Shown in pieces: positions 1 to 9,919 of a stretch of 64,000 nt of DNA. Position 1 is the first letter of the stretch, and each line of letters starts with the position of its first letter. Below the pieces are notes generated by a model. That model was not told where the DNA came from and did not search any database. It was given only the letters and a program-made list of their open reading frames with translations. Both the position numbers and the translations under genes were made by a program. This stretch comes from Hyphomicrobiales bacterium (GTDB lineage: Bacteria > Pseudomonadota > Alphaproteobacteria > Rhizobiales > Rhizobiaceae), in assembly GCA_900473185.1 (NCBI GenBank), contig UCKU01000002.1, positions 167,926 to 231,925 of the forward strand, read 5' to 3'.

Positions 1-3000
1 GCCGGTCGAGCACCGCATCCATCGCCTTGACGACCCGTTTCGGATCACCTTCACCTGAGAGCACGCTCCAGGACTGTGCAATCGAATCGATCTGGCATTC
101 CAGGCTCTCCTTCGAGCCGAGCGGCGTGTCGTCGTCGAAAGTGCCGCGGCGGTAATAATCACCGTCCCAGGCGACGCTTTCGAGCGCCTTCTTGAGTTCG
201 ATGAGATGAGCCTTCCAGTGCTTCGCACGGGCCTTGTCGCCCCGGTCTTCGGCATACGGTATGAAGGAGCGCAGTGTGCCGGCAAGAAACCAGCCGAGCC
301 AGACACTCGTGCCTCCGCCGTCGATGCCGACGCGATTCATCCCGTCATTCCAGTCGCCGCCGAGGAAGAGCGGCAGGCCGTTCGTTCCCTTGCGAGCAAT
401 GGCGATATCGAGCGCCAGGGCTGCATGTTCATAGATGCTTGCCGTATCCTCGGATACTTCTGGCTTGAAGAAGGCGTCATGCTGGCCTTCCAGCAGCGCC
501 GGACCTTCGAGGAACGCAAGCTGCTCGTCGAGCACGCTCTTGTCACCGCTGACACTGCAATAATGATCGATCGCATAGGCGAGCCACACGACATCGTCGG
601 AGATCATGGTGCGTACGCCGGCTCCCGTCCCCGGCAGCCACCAGTGCTGTACGTCCCCCTCGCGGAACTGGCGTGAGGCCGCGTTGATGATCTGGCCTCG
701 CGCGAGCGCAGGCTCCTGCAGCACGAAGGCGAGCGTATCCTGCAACTGGTCGCGGAAGCCGAAGGCGCCGCTCGCCTGGTAGAAGGCGGTCCGCGCCATG
801 ATGCGGCAACCGAGGCTCTGATAGGGCAGCCAGGTATTGACGAGGTTGTTCATGCCTTGATCCGGCGTCGAGATCTGCAGCTTGCCGGTGAATTCCTGCC
901 AAAAACCTCGGTTCGCCTGCACCGCCTCATCGAACGAGGCCTTTCTGATATCGGCAAGCAGGGCGCGCGCCTCCTCTTCGGTGGACGTATCACCCAGGAA
1001 CAAAGTGACGTCGCGCTCTTCGTTGGCGCCGAGCTCGATATCGATCGCGAGGATCGCCGCCGGATCGCCTTCAAGGTCTGTGGAGCCGGAAAGGGCAGCG
1101 GCTGTGGTCACGGCGACAGGCGCCTCAATCGTCCCGCTCTTGCCGATGAACTCGCAACGGCTTGCCGAGAAACTCGAAACCGTCTCGCTTGCGGCGAAGA
1201 AGGCGGTGCGACCCGAATAGTCGATGCTGTAGGGGTTCGTCGCAAACAGCGCCCCCGTCTGCTCGTCACGTTTCGACAGGATGAAAGGGGCGGTCTTCTG
1301 CGGATTATTGCCAAGGACCCATTCGACATAGGCGTAGAGCCTGAGCTTGCGGCTTGCCAAACCGGTGTTGCGCAGGCGCAGGCGCTGCAGCTTCACCGGC
1401 TTCTCGCGATGCACGGTCTGCGTCGCTTCCAGCGCGATCTCATGCTGCGTGCTGGAGAAGGTGGAATAGCTGAGACCGTGGCGCGCTTCGAAACGAATAT
1501 CGTTGCGACGGGAAAGCCCTGCAAACGGCGTCATGACCGCGCCACTTTCGAGATCCGCTATGTAGAGGGCTTCGCCGGGACGGTTGATGACTGCATCGTT
1601 CGACCAGGAGGTGAGCTGGTAATCACGCGAATTGACGCTCCAGGTGAAACCAGCGCCTTCCGCCGATACATGGAAGCCAAACCGGTCGTTCGAGATGACA
1701 TTGATCCAAGGCTGCGGCGTCGCCTGCCCGCCCGGCAGGCGCACGACATATTCACCGCCGTCGCGGGCAAAGCCACCGATGCCATTCCAGAAGTCGAGAT
1801 CGCCCTCCTCCTCGATCGCAACGGTCTTGATAGCCGGGGCAGGCAGGGGCGGTATGCGCTTGCCCGGCATTCCAGCACGCTCGGTTTTTTCCGTGTCCTC
1901 CGGCTCTTCCTTGACGGGGGTAAACAGCATGCGGGCCCGGTTGATCTGATCAACCACCTTGCCGTTCTTCGCATGCAACGACACGCGCGAGGCGGCGATC
2001 AGTGCCTGATAGGTGCCCTCTTCCATCAGATCCTTACGGACCGCGAAGATGTGCTGGCGCAGACCATCGGCCTGACCCATGCGGCGCACGCCCTCGCACA
2101 TGGCGTCGAGCGCGTGCTGCATATCCTGTGCGTAGGAAGAGGCCCGTTCGTTCATGATGACGAGATCGGCGGTCACGCCGCGTGAACGCAGATACTCCTG
2201 CGCCAGCAACGCTTCGCGGGCGATTTCGAGATCCATCTCGTCATCGATGCGCAGCATGAAGATCGGGAAATCGCCCGAAATCGCCAGCGGCCAAAGTGCC
2301 GACTGCGACTGCATGCCGACCCGGACGGCGCCATAGTCGCCGCGAAGCTGCATGTCGGGATAGACAAGATAGCGGCCGAGATACTGGAACGCTGCCGCCT
2401 GCTGCGAACTGACGCCGACATGGCGCATCTGCACCTGCGTGCGCGTCCAGGCCTGGATGAGTTCGTGGTTGAAGGCATCCGGATGGCGATAGCGATCGAC
2501 GGCCTTGTCCACCTCGGCACGATCAGGTGCTGCAATCGTCCAGAAGATCACGCTGACCTTCTTGCCGGCCGGCACGCGCACCGTCCGCCGCAACGACAGG
2601 ACAGGATCCAGCGTGAAACCGTCGGTGCCGGAAAGGATGGCACCCGGATCGAAAGCAGCGGCATTCGAAAGGCTGCGGCCACGACCGATGAACGTCCTTC
2701 GCTCGGTTTCGAATTCCGTATGACGCGTATCCCCGGAGTTATTGACGATCAGATGCGCGATACTCATATTCGCTTCGTTCGGATCGCGCTTGTTCCGCTC
2801 GGCGCGGATGACGTCGCCGCGCGCGTCGATCTCCGTTTTGACGAACATGCGAGCGAAAGCCGGATGTGCGTTGTCCGTGTCGTCGGATGTGATGACCGGT
2901 TCGAGATAGGACGTCACTTCGATGAAGCGATCTTCCGCACCCATATTGAACAGTGTCAGGCGGCGGGCTTCCGCATCATGTTCGGTGGCAACGATACATT

Positions 3001-6000
3001 CGACCTCGCTCGTAAGCTCGCCAAGAACCTTGCTGAACACGGCCTTCTCGTCAGCAAATTCCACTCGGACCGTTTCGCCCTCCACACTCTTCGGCTCTGA
3101 TGTTGCCGACCACCATTCATTGGTCACCGTATCGCGCAGGAAGATGAAATTGCCCCAGCGGTCTTCGGTCGGATCTGGCTTCCAGCGGGAGACGGATAGA
3201 CCGTTCCAGCGGGCATAACCCGCGCCCGTCGCCGTCAGCATCAGGGAGTAATGGCCGTTCGACAGGAAGACGAGCTCTCGTTCGCGCGATGCCGGATCGG
3301 CGATTTTACGGATGACAGGCCGCATCAACTCGTCCTGGATGCTGGCAGGCGTATCGGATTCATCCTTGCCGCTCATGACCGGGATGTCGCGCGGCGCTTT
3401 TTCCTGCAGCAGCAGCTCGGCCGCTTCAATGACGGGATCGGAGTGGAAGAGTTCACGCAGATGGCCGTTGAAGGCAACGTTGGCGACAGCGGCGATCGAC
3501 ATGCCATGGTGGTGGGCATAGTAATTGTAGACGACTGCACATTTCCTGCCCTCAGGTACGCGTGTCGGCGTGAAGTCGACGGCGTCGTGAAAGCCGAACT
3601 TGCCGAGAACGCCGAGCTTGCGAAGCCTCTGCAGGTTTTCGAGCGATGCTTCCGGATAGTATTGGCTGGCGAGCAGCGAGGCATAGGGTGCGATGACGGC
3701 ATTGTGGCCGAGACCGCGCTTCAGACCGAGCGTCGGCACGCCGAAGTTCGTGTACTGATAGTTGAGATTATGGTCGCGGGCATTGAAGGCCGCTTCCGAG
3801 ATGCCCCAGGGCGTACCGAGCTTACGGGCATAGTTCATCTGTTCGACAATGACGAGATTGTTGGTCTGGTTGAGGATGCCTCCGCCGCGCTCCTGCATGA
3901 CGAGCGGCGGCATCAGATATTCGAACATCGAGCCGGACCAGGAGACCAGTGCACCACGAGAGCCAACTGGCACAACCTGGCGGCCAAGCTTATACCAGTG
4001 CTCCGTCGGCAAATCACCCTTGGCGACACCGAAGAGCGAGGTAAGACGGCATTCCGAGGCCAGAAGGTCGTAGCAGGCCGCATCGAGCTCGCCGCTTTCC
4101 ACGCGATACCCGATCGACAGCAGGCGACGCTCCGGACGGTATAGGAAGCCGAAATCCATCGAAAAGGCGAGATCGCGGGCCTTGTCGCGGAGCGCGACCA
4201 GGCGGGGGCGCAACGCATCGATATTGGAAAGGTCGAAGGTACTATCGGAGATGTGTGCCTCGCAGACCTTGACCAGCGAGGCCGCCCACAACGTGACCTC
4301 TTCCGTCTGCTTCGACTTCACCTCGTGATGCAGGTTGCCGGCAAGATTCTGGATGTCGCGCGCCAGAACGGCAAGGTTAATGACACGGATCGAGGCAAAT
4401 TCGTGCTCGCGCTTGACGGCGGCAAGCGCATTCTGGAAGCCGGCAATACGCTCTTCCAACCGGCGGTGCAGCGGCCGCACAGTCTTGCGGTCGTCAGGCA
4501 GCTCGGCCAGCACTTCATCGAGAATGCCGGCCGTGTCACCGACGCCGTCGAGATTGCCTTGGACATGTGCCGAGGGTGCTTCCGCCCAGTCGCGGCAGGC
4601 CGAGGAAATGGCAATCAGGTGACCGGCGAGATTGCCGCTGTCGACCGCCGAAACGTAGCGAGGTCCAAGCGTCTGCAGCGTATCGGTGTGATACCAGTTG
4701 AAGAGATGGCCGCGGAACTTTTCCATGCGGTCGACCGTGGCGATCGTCTGCTCCAGGCGCTCGATCGTCTCCTCGAAGGAGAACCAGCCAAAATGGCGGC
4801 CGGAAATGACGGACAGGAGATAGACACCAATATTTGTGGGCGAAGTGCGCGTCGCAACGATGACATGGGGCGTTTCCTGCACGTTGTCGGGCGGCAGATA
4901 GTTCTGCTCCGCCGTCGTGAAGGTTTCGAAGTAGCGCCAGGTGCGGCGCGCGATCTTGCGCAGCTCGCTGGAGACCGCATCCGGCACGTCGAGCCGGTCT
5001 TCCGTCTCGGCCGACTGGCTTACATACCAGGCGACGACGGGCGAACAGACCCAAAGAAGCGCAAAGGGAATGCCGACGAGGAATGAGTTATTTCCCGACA
5101 ATGCGGCGAAAGCGACCGACAGAATCGCCAGGACCGGAGCATGCCACATCGCTCTATAGTAAGAGAGGATGGTACCCTGCCTGCCGGCCCCGACGCTGGC
5201 TGCGGTGCGCCACTGCAAGAGCAGCTTGCGGCTGACGAAGAGACGGTAGAGCGATCGGCCGATCGCATCCACCATCATCCAGACGGTGTCGGCGATGAAG
5301 ATGATGCGCAGCGCCACCTGGGCATCGGCAGCCGCAATATCCGACCAGACAGTATAAAGATGGGCGCTGGCGACAACATCGCTGCTGCGCGGAATGATGC
5401 CATTGATGAGCGAAAGGGTAGGCGCCACGAATAGGCAGAAAATCAACAGGATCTGCCAGATCAGCGCCCCAAATGGCTCCATCAGATACCAGCCGAGCAC
5501 GGAAGCGAGGAACCAGGCGATCGGTGTCAGCGACCGGCGCAGATTGTCGAACATCTTCCAGCGCCCGAGCGCGGTGACGCCGTGTTTAGGACTGAACATA
5601 TAGGGCAGAAGCTGCCAATCGCCGCGCGCCCAGCGATGCTGGCGCGAGGTTTCGACCTCGTAGCGCACCGGAAAGTCCTCGACGAGTTCGAGATCGGTGA
5701 CAAGTGCGCAACGTGCCATCGAACCTTCGAGAAGGTCATGGCTGAGCACCGAATTCTCCTCGATGCGACCCTTCAGTGAAGCCTCGAAGGCATCGACATG
5801 ATAGAGGCCCTTGCCGGTGAATGTGCCTTCGCCCGCAAGATCCTGATAGACATCCGAAACCGTGAAAACATAGGGATCGAGACCGCGATTGATCGAAAAG
5901 ACGCGTTGAAAGACCGACGCGTCCTTGCCTGTCGTCAGCGACGGCGTGACGCGCGGCTGCAGAATGCCGTAGCCGCTTTCGACACGCCCGCTTTCCGGGT

Positions 6001-8002
6001 TAATGACCGGGCGGTTGATCGGGTGGTGGAGCTTGCCGACGAGTTTCGTGACGGTATCGCGCATCAGGCGCGTATCGGCATCGAGCGTCATGACATATTC
6101 TATATCGGCCGGCACGGTGTTGGCGCCTGGCAGATAGGTCGTATCGCGGTCGCCGCGCAGCAGCAGGTTCAACTCGTGCAGCTTGCCGCGCTTGCGCTCC
6201 CAGCCCATCCACACCCCTTCAGATGGATTGTAGAGGCGGCGGCGATGCAGCAAATGGAAGCGCGTCTTGCCGTCATGGGCATAGCGGGCTGAGAGATTAG
6301 CGACCTCCCGGCGCGCATATTCCAACACTTCGAGATCGGCGGAGGTTTCCTCAACCTCGCTATCCGGCCAGTCGCTGAGCAGCGCGAAGTAAATCTCGCC
6401 GCGCGGATTGGCGAGATAATGGACCTCGAGATTGCGGGCCATCTCATCGACGCTATCGCGGTCGGAAATCAGGCACGGCACGACGAGGAGCGTGCGCGCA
6501 TCCTCCGGAATGCCCTGTTTGAACTCATAACCGACAAGCCGCGCCGGCGTGACGAAGAAAGAGAGAACAGTGTTGAAAAGCCCACTCGCACCTTCCGAGG
6601 CAGGCAACGCGAACAGGATGAGCAGCAGGGCGATTTCAACCGACCCCATGCCGGCATTGGCCATGAACCCGCCGACGATCCCCATGGCGATGATCGTGAT
6701 CAGCGCGACCGGAATGGCGATCGCCATCCAATTGAATTTGCGCACCGCGCGAATGACGTGCTGCGCCAGCGTCGGGCGGTAGTCTGCACGAGCTTCGAAT
6801 TTTAGGCGTTGAGCGCCCGCAATGAAGCCGCCAATATCAGGCTTATGCGGCCGCGGCTCATCGGAAAGCCCGGCCTCGGACACCATATCGACAGCAAGCT
6901 GAGCAATTTGCACCTCGCTCAGCGGCGAGCGCCTGGCAAGCCTTTCGATCTGCCGGCGATAGCTGTTGCGCGAACCGGAGTCGAGATCACCGTAGTCGGA
7001 CTGATCCCAGAGCAGCCTGTCGACGTGGCTGACCTGCTCGACCCAGGCCGACCACTCTGCATCGTTGATCTCGCGCAGGCTGCGGATGATGTTGCCCATC
7101 GTGACATTGCCGGCGGAGAGGCGGCTATGCTCCGCCATCATCGCTTCCTCGCTGTCACGCCCAAGCTTTTCCAAGCGCTCGTCGAGCCAGGAGATCGCTA
7201 GGCTCGACGTCTGCGAACCATCACGCATGCGGTAGAGGAATTGGGTCGAGAAAGTGTTGTCCTCAGCAAGCTCTTCCAGCGTCTTCAGATAGGCGGCAGC
7301 CTTTGCGGTGTCGGCGAGACGCACCAATTCATTGGCGGCCTCATTGGCGCGACGGCGCAAACGACGGCTGCGTTCGACGCGGCTCGAAATACGACGAAGG
7401 TTTTCTACCAGCACGTAACGCACCAGAGACGGCAGCGCCCAGAGTTCACCGATCTTGAGAGTTTCGTGCTGCTGGAAGCCGTCGACCAGCGCTGTCAGGC
7501 TTTCCTCTGAGATGGTGCCGTGAGTATGGGCGACATAGAGCCAGGCCAATACGAGCGTGCGCGGGATCTCGACGCCGCCGACTTTCATGAGCGGCAGTTC
7601 TCGATAGAACCGGCGCGGGAAGTCGCGGCGGACTTCATGAATTGCTTCCTCGACGATGTAGTGATTGTCCAGCAGCCATTCGGCGGCCGGCGTGATCGCC
7701 TCCCCGGCCTCGGCATCAGTCGCAGTCGTACGGTAGACGCGCAGGATTTCCTTCTCATTTTCCTTGTGGCGCGCAAAGAAATCGAACGCTGCGAAGGCCG
7801 GCAACTCGCTCACGGTGCCGCAGGCGACGCTTTCGCCCATGGCCCTGATGTCCTCGTTGGACAGATAAGTCGAGCGGATCGAACCGCTGTGGTCGATCTG
7901 CTTGTTCTCAGGCTCGTGCGGCGGGCTCGGAGATGGACTTGAAATGGCCATGGGTTCGGTTCTGGATCCAAACGACGTTATGATTTCGGCTAGGTTCTGC
8001 AT
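1..8002 (-). CDS. ndvB: cyclic beta-1,2-glucan synthase, C-terminus cut by window edge
   Basis: This inner-membrane enzyme polymerises and cyclises UDP-glucose into periplasmic cyclic beta-1,2-glucans, which rhizobia need for osmoadaptation and nodule invasion. The minus strand stays open for about 2,667 codons and runs off the left edge. The family is usually about 2,800-2,850 residues, so roughly 150-180 C-terminal residues lie outside. The GT84 glycosyltransferase part shows TLDADT near residue 640 and a QHRW (QxxRW-type) motif near residue 788. The far end carries the GH94 phosphorylase signature DSIAQSWSVLSG near residue 2635. Start is uncertain: the ATG at 8002 is the first after an in-frame TGA, but an ATG at 7951 opens MAISSPSPSP just as well, and neither has a strong ribosome binding site. 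Confidence 0.96.
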   Translation of the reverse strand, partial: MQNLAEIITSFGSRTEPMAISSPSPSPPHEPENKQIDHSGSIRSTYLSNEDIRAMGESVACGTVSELPAFAAFDFFARHKENEKEILRVYRTTATDAEAGEAITPAAEWLLDNHYIVEEAIHEVRRDFPRRFYRELPLMKVGGVEIPRTLVLAWLYVAHTHGTISEESLTALVDGFQQHETLKIGELWALPSLVRYVLVENLRRISSRVERSRRLRRRANEAANELVRLADTAKAAAYLKTLEELAEDNTFSTQFLYRMRDGSQTSSLAISWLDERLEKLGRDSEEAMMAEHSRLSAGNVTMGNIIRSLREINDAEWSAWVEQVSHVDRLLWDQSDYGDLDSGSRNSYRRQIERLARRSPLSEVQIAQLAVDMVSEAGLSDEPRPHKPDIGGFIAGAQRLKFEARADYRPTLAQHVIRAVRKFNWMAIAIPVALITIIAMGIVGGFMANAGMGSVEIALLLILFALPASEGASGLFNTVLSFFVTPARLVGYEFKQGIPEDARTLLVVPCLISDRDSVDEMARNLEVHYLANPRGEIYFALLSDWPDSEVEETSADLEVLEYARREVANLSARYAHDGKTRFHLLHRRRLYNPSEGVWMGWERKRGKLHELNLLLRGDRDTTYLPGANTVPADIEYVMTLDADTRLMRDTVTKLVGKLHHPINRPVINPESGRVESGYGILQPRVTPSLTTGKDASVFQRVFSINRGLDPYVFTVSDVYQDLAGEGTFTGKGLYHVDAFEASLKGRIEENSVLSHDLLEGSMARCALVTDLELVEDFPVRYEVETSRQHRWARGDWQLLPYMFSPKHGVTALGRWKMFDNLRRSLTPIAWFLASVLGWYLMEPFGALIWQILLIFCLFVAPTLSLINGIIPRSSDVVASAHLYTVWSDIAAADAQVALRIIFIADTVWMMVDAIGRSLYRLFVSRKLLLQWRTAASVGAGRQGTILSYYRAMWHAPVLAILSVAFAALSGNNSFLVGIPFALLWVCSPVVAWYVSQSAETEDRLDVPDAVSSELRKIARRTWRYFETFTTAEQNYLPPDNVQETPHVIVATRTSPTNIGVYLLSVISGRHFGWFSFEETIERLEQTIATVDRMEKFRGHLFNWYHTDTLQTLGPRYVSAVDSGNLAGHLIAISSACRDWAEAPSAHVQGNLDGVGDTAGILDEVLAELPDDRKTVRPLHRRLEERIAGFQNALAAVKREHEFASIRVINLAVLARDIQNLAGNLHHEVKSKQTEEVTLWAASLVKVCEAHISDSTFDLSNIDALRPRLVALRDKARDLAFSMDFGFLYRPERRLLSIGYRVESGELDAACYDLLASECRLTSLFGVAKGDLPTEHWYKLGRQVVPVGSRGALVSWSGSMFEYLMPPLVMQERGGGILNQTNNLVIVEQMNYARKLGTPWGISEAAFNARDHNLNYQYTNFGVPTLGLKRGLGHNAVIAPYASLLASQYYPEASLENLQRLRKLGVLGKFGFHDAVDFTPTRVPEGRKCAVVYNYYAHHHGMSIAAVANVAFNGHLRELFHSDPVIEAAELLLQEKAPRDIPVMSGKDESDTPASIQDELMRPVIRKIADPASRERELVFLSNGHYSLMLTATGAGYARWNGLSVSRWKPDPTEDRWGNFIFLRDTVTNEWWSATSEPKSVEGETVRVEFADEKAVFSKVLGELTSEVECIVATEHDAEARRLTLFNMGAEDRFIEVTSYLEPVITSDDTDNAHPAFARMFVKTEIDARGDVIRAERNKRDPNEANMSIAHLIVNNSGDTRHTEFETERRTFIGRGRSLSNAAAFDPGAILSGTDGFTLDPVLSLRRTVRVPAGKKVSVIFWTIAAPDRAEVDKAVDRYRHPDAFNHELIQAWTRTQVQMRHVGVSSQQAAAFQYLGRYLVYPDMQLRGDYGAVRVGMQSQSALWPLAISGDFPIFMLRIDDEMDLEIAREALLAQEYLRSRGVTADLVIMNERASSYAQDMQHALDAMCEGVRRMGQADGLRQHIFAVRKDLMEEGTYQALIAASRVSLHAKNGKVVDQINRARMLFTPVKEEPEDTEKTERAGMPGKRIPPLPAPAIKTVAIEEEGDLDFWNGIGGFARDGGEYVVRLPGGQATPQPWINVISNDRFGFHVSAEGAGFTWSVNSRDYQLTSWSNDAVINRPGEALYIADLESGAVMTPFAGLSRRNDIRFEARHGLSYSTFSSTQHEIALEATQTVHREKPVKLQRLRLRNTGLASRKLRLYAYVEWVLGNNPQKTAPFILSKRDEQTGALFATNPYSIDYSGRTAFFAASETVSSFSASRCEFIGKSGTIEAPVAVTTAAALSGSTDLEGDPAAILAIDIELGANEERDVTLFLGDTSTEEEARALLADIRKASFDEAVQANRGFWQEFTGKLQISTPDQGMNNLVNTWLPYQSLGCRIMARTAFYQASGAFGFRDQLQDTLAFVLQEPALARGQIINAASRQFREGDVQHWWLPGTGAGVRTMISDDVVWLAYAIDHYCSVSGDKSVLDEQLAFLEGPALLEGQHDAFFKPEVSEDTASIYEHAALALDIAIARKGTNGLPLFLGGDWNDGMNRVGIDGGGTSVWLGWFLAGTLRSFIPYAEDRGDKARAKHWKAHLIELKKALESVAWDGDYYRRGTFDDDTPLGSKESLECQIDSIAQSWSVLSGEGDPKRVVKAMDAVLDR

Positions 8003-8234
8003 TGCTCATGATGACTCTCGCATAAACGGGCCGGTCATCTTCGAAGTCGGAAAAAGCAAGATAAACGGACCGTCGGCGCGCTTTGCAGCAACGAACCGAC
8101 CGGCTTCGGACGTAACTTTGCGACAGGTCACGGCCGACTTATGCTCTCCCTGCGAAGCCACCCGGGAAAGTTGGACATTCTTGCGATAATTCAAGTCAAA
8201 GGACCTGTTTCTCCGCTTCCTTTCCGCCGGCGTG

Positions 8235-8264
8235 AAAAAGGCGCATGGACGATATCCATGCGCC
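8235..8264 (-). terminator. rho-independent terminator
   Basis: A perfect 10-bp stem (GGCGCATGGA / TCCATGCGCC) encloses a 5-base loop. Read on the minus strand it is followed by five T residues. It lies just downstream of the small frame at 8317-8393 and upstream of ndvB, so it ends a short minus-strand transcript before ndvB begins. Confidence 0.8.
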
Positions 8265-8316
8265 TGCACGGCGTTCCCGGCGCTATCAGCGCCTCAAGCC
8301 TACTTTCCGGAATGGG

Positions 8317-8393
8317 CTAGACTGCGTGGAACAGGTAAAGAAGGATGATGATGGGATCGGGATACCGATCGGCCACAGCGGGATGTCTTTCAC
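8317..8393 (-). pseudogene. membrane microprotein, apparent 1-nt frameshift
   Basis: A GGAGAG ribosome binding site precedes GTG at 8393, which opens MKDIPLWPIGIP. The same frame then turns polar and ends at 8286. Adding a single base in the CCC run near 8355 restores a 25-residue peptide whose C-terminal half is one hydrophobic helix (IPIIILLYLF) and which stops at 8317. A strong terminator follows. The hydrophobic continuation suggests a real single-helix membrane microprotein gene carrying a deletion, a sequence error, or slippage. I do not recognise the family. Confidence 0.4.
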
Positions 8394-8512
8394 GACCACT
8401 CTCCTAAACAACACCGAAGTGTCAGGAGAATGCCAGCGCATCCCAATTGTTCCGGATAGGAAAATATTCGATCAAATAGGCGCCATCAGTCAGCGCCCCG
8501 AACGCGCCGGTG

Positions 8513-8677
8513 TCAGCCGACGACGCCGCAAACCATAGCGACGACGAAAAGGAAAGCCGCCGTAAAGAGTGTTGCATGGATCGCGGTCTGGATTCTGTGC
8601 CGCGTGGTGACCGGCTTCTTTGCCGGTACGGATCCGTACTGGTTCACATGAGTATGCGAAATACCCAGATTTGCCAT
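8513..8677 (-). CDS. small single-helix membrane protein
   Basis: This 54-residue protein begins MANLGISHTH. It has a polar, basic N-terminal half and one C-terminal transmembrane helix (about residues 34-54, TLFTAAFLFVVAMV). I chose ATG 8677 because a GGAGG ribosome binding site sits six bases upstream; an upstream in-frame start at 8797 would add a segment without such a signal. The function is unknown. Neighbours are small genes on the same strand. The predicted topology is N-terminus in the cytoplasm with an inner-membrane anchor. Confidence 0.6.
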   Translation of the reverse strand: MANLGISHTHVNQYGSVPAKKPVTTRHRIQTAIHATLFTAAFLFVVAMVCGVVG

Positions 8678-8809
8678 GTGTCGCCTCCGCCTGTTTGTTT
8701 TGCGGCCGAATTGCCAGCTCGCATTTATATTCTTACATTCTCTATAAGGTAGGTAGAGATAAAATTCCGTCCAGAGCAGACGGAAGAGAAAATCCACCCC
8801 GGCGCCAAC

Positions 8810-8998
8810 TCAGCAGAGCGTGCGCCATGCCCAGATCCAGGAACGCTCGACGGCGCTGTCGTTCTGGGGGGCATTGGGAGATGTCTCGATCAACCGACGA
8901 TCCTTTTCCGCCGGGATAGTCACAGAGGCAGTTTCCCTCCGCTCGACCTTAACAGGAGGATCGAGGTAACCCATGGTCATCCCACCGAGAAAGAACAT
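8810..8998 (-). CDS. small hypothetical protein
   Basis: This 62-residue frame starts at an ATG preceded by GGAGG seven bases upstream. It encodes a soluble, charged peptide (MFFLGGMTMGYLDPP...) ending WAWRTLC. There is no recognisable domain and no membrane segment. Support comes from the ribosome binding site and the absence of any competing gene on either strand, not from homology. An internal ATG (MTMGYL) is a possible alternative start. Confidence 0.4.
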   Translation of the reverse strand: MFFLGGMTMGYLDPPVKVERRETASVTIPAEKDRRLIETSPNAPQNDSAVERSWIWAWRTLC

Positions 8999-9160
8999 GC
9001 CTCAACCTCCATCGATCACGAAAGCTAACGGTCGTTAACGGGATCATGACAGAACTAAGGCAGCTGTCAATAGTCTAGTCGAATGGTCGTGTTTTAGGGA
9101 AACATTATCCTTAACGCCGGCGGCATGCGAGATTTTTCAAGGGCTTGAAAACATTGGCTT

Positions 9161-9919
9161 TCAGGCCTTCACGAAACCCTTGCTCGCGATCATCAAATTT
9201 CGCGTGTACTCCTCGTGAACGCTCCCGGCGGCAAGTTCGGCCGATGTCAGCCGTTCAACAACAGCGCCGCCGCGCATCACGGCAAGCCTCTTGCACATAT
9301 GGGTGATGACCCCAAGATCGTGGCTGACCATGACGAATGTCAGTTTCCGGTCCCGCCGGATCTGCTCGAGGAGATTGAGAACCTCGGCCTGTACCGAGGC
9401 GTCGAGCGCCGATGTCGGCTCATCGAGCAGCAGGATGGATGGCTCGACAATCAATGCGCGGGCGATCGCCACACGCTGCCGCTGGCCTCCGGAAAGCTGG
9501 TGCGGGTAGCGGAAGCGAAAACCATTACCGAGCCCGACCTCGTCGAGCGCTCGGGAAATACGCTTCTCGCTGTCGCCGATACCGTGGATGGCGAGCGGCT
9601 CCAGAAGCAGTCGGTCGACAGTCTGGCGGGGATGCAGCGAGCCGTAGGGATCCTGAAAGACCATCTGGACGCTTCGGTAGAAGCTTCTGCTGCGCTTCGA
9701 ACCTTTAAGCACCTCACCATGAATGCGGATCGTTCCCTCGCTGACAGGCGCAAGTCCGGCGACCGCGCGCAGCAGCGTCGACTTGCCCGAGCCGGACTCA
9801 CCGACGAGGCCGAAGGATTCGCCGCTTTCGATGGAAACGCTCACATCTTTCAGCGCATGGAAATGGTCGTAGACAACACCAAGATGATCTGCAGACAGCG
9901 CCGTACTCATAGAGCCCAC
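9161..9919 (-). CDS. peptide ABC transporter, ATP-binding protein (DppF type)
   Basis: One of two ATPases that power the dipeptide/oligopeptide importer encoded at 9161-14398. The 252-residue protein has Walker A GESGSGKST near residue 37, the signature LSGGQRQRVAIARAL and Walker B LLLDEPTSALD. It is the last gene of a minus-strand operon, and its start overlaps the end of the preceding ATPase gene by 13 bases, which implies translational coupling. The length is shorter than classic DppF (about 330), lacking most of the C-terminal oligopeptide extension. Substrate specificity is inferred from the cluster, not from this protein. Confidence 0.9.
   Translation of the reverse strand: MGSMSTALSADHLGVVYDHFHALKDVSVSIESGESFGLVGESGSGKSTLLRAVAGLAPVSEGTIRIHGEVLKGSKRSRSFYRSVQMVFQDPYGSLHPRQTVDRLLLEPLAIHGIGDSEKRISRALDEVGLGNGFRFRYPHQLSGGQRQRVAIARALIVEPSILLLDEPTSALDASVQAEVLNLLEQIRRDRKLTFVMVSHDLGVITHMCKRLAVMRGGAVVERLTSAELAAGSVHEEYTRNLMIASKGFVKA

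Larger units (their letters stand above)
8003..8512. other. intergenic region upstream of ndvB
   Basis: This 510-base stretch separates ndvB from the next minus-strand gene. It holds a minus-strand terminator (8235-8264) and a short, apparently frameshifted reading frame (8317-8393), both listed separately. The remaining part, about 8003-8234, should contain the ndvB promoter, but no clear -35/-10 pair stands out. Confidence 0.6.

Noticed and set aside
857..2185. 442-codon open frame on the plus strand
   Set aside because: It is antisense to ndvB, whose minus-strand frame is uninterrupted and shows clear GT84/GH94 motifs; GC-rich coding DNA creates such shadows.
8006..8269. 87-codon minus-strand frame upstream of ndvB
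   Set aside because: It starts within the terminator hairpin, has no ribosome binding site and would overlap the ndvB promoter region.
9135..9152. TTTTCAAG/CTTGAAAA hairpin after the peptide-transport operon
   Set aside because: The stem is AT-rich and short with no clear T tail, so I did not list it as a terminator.
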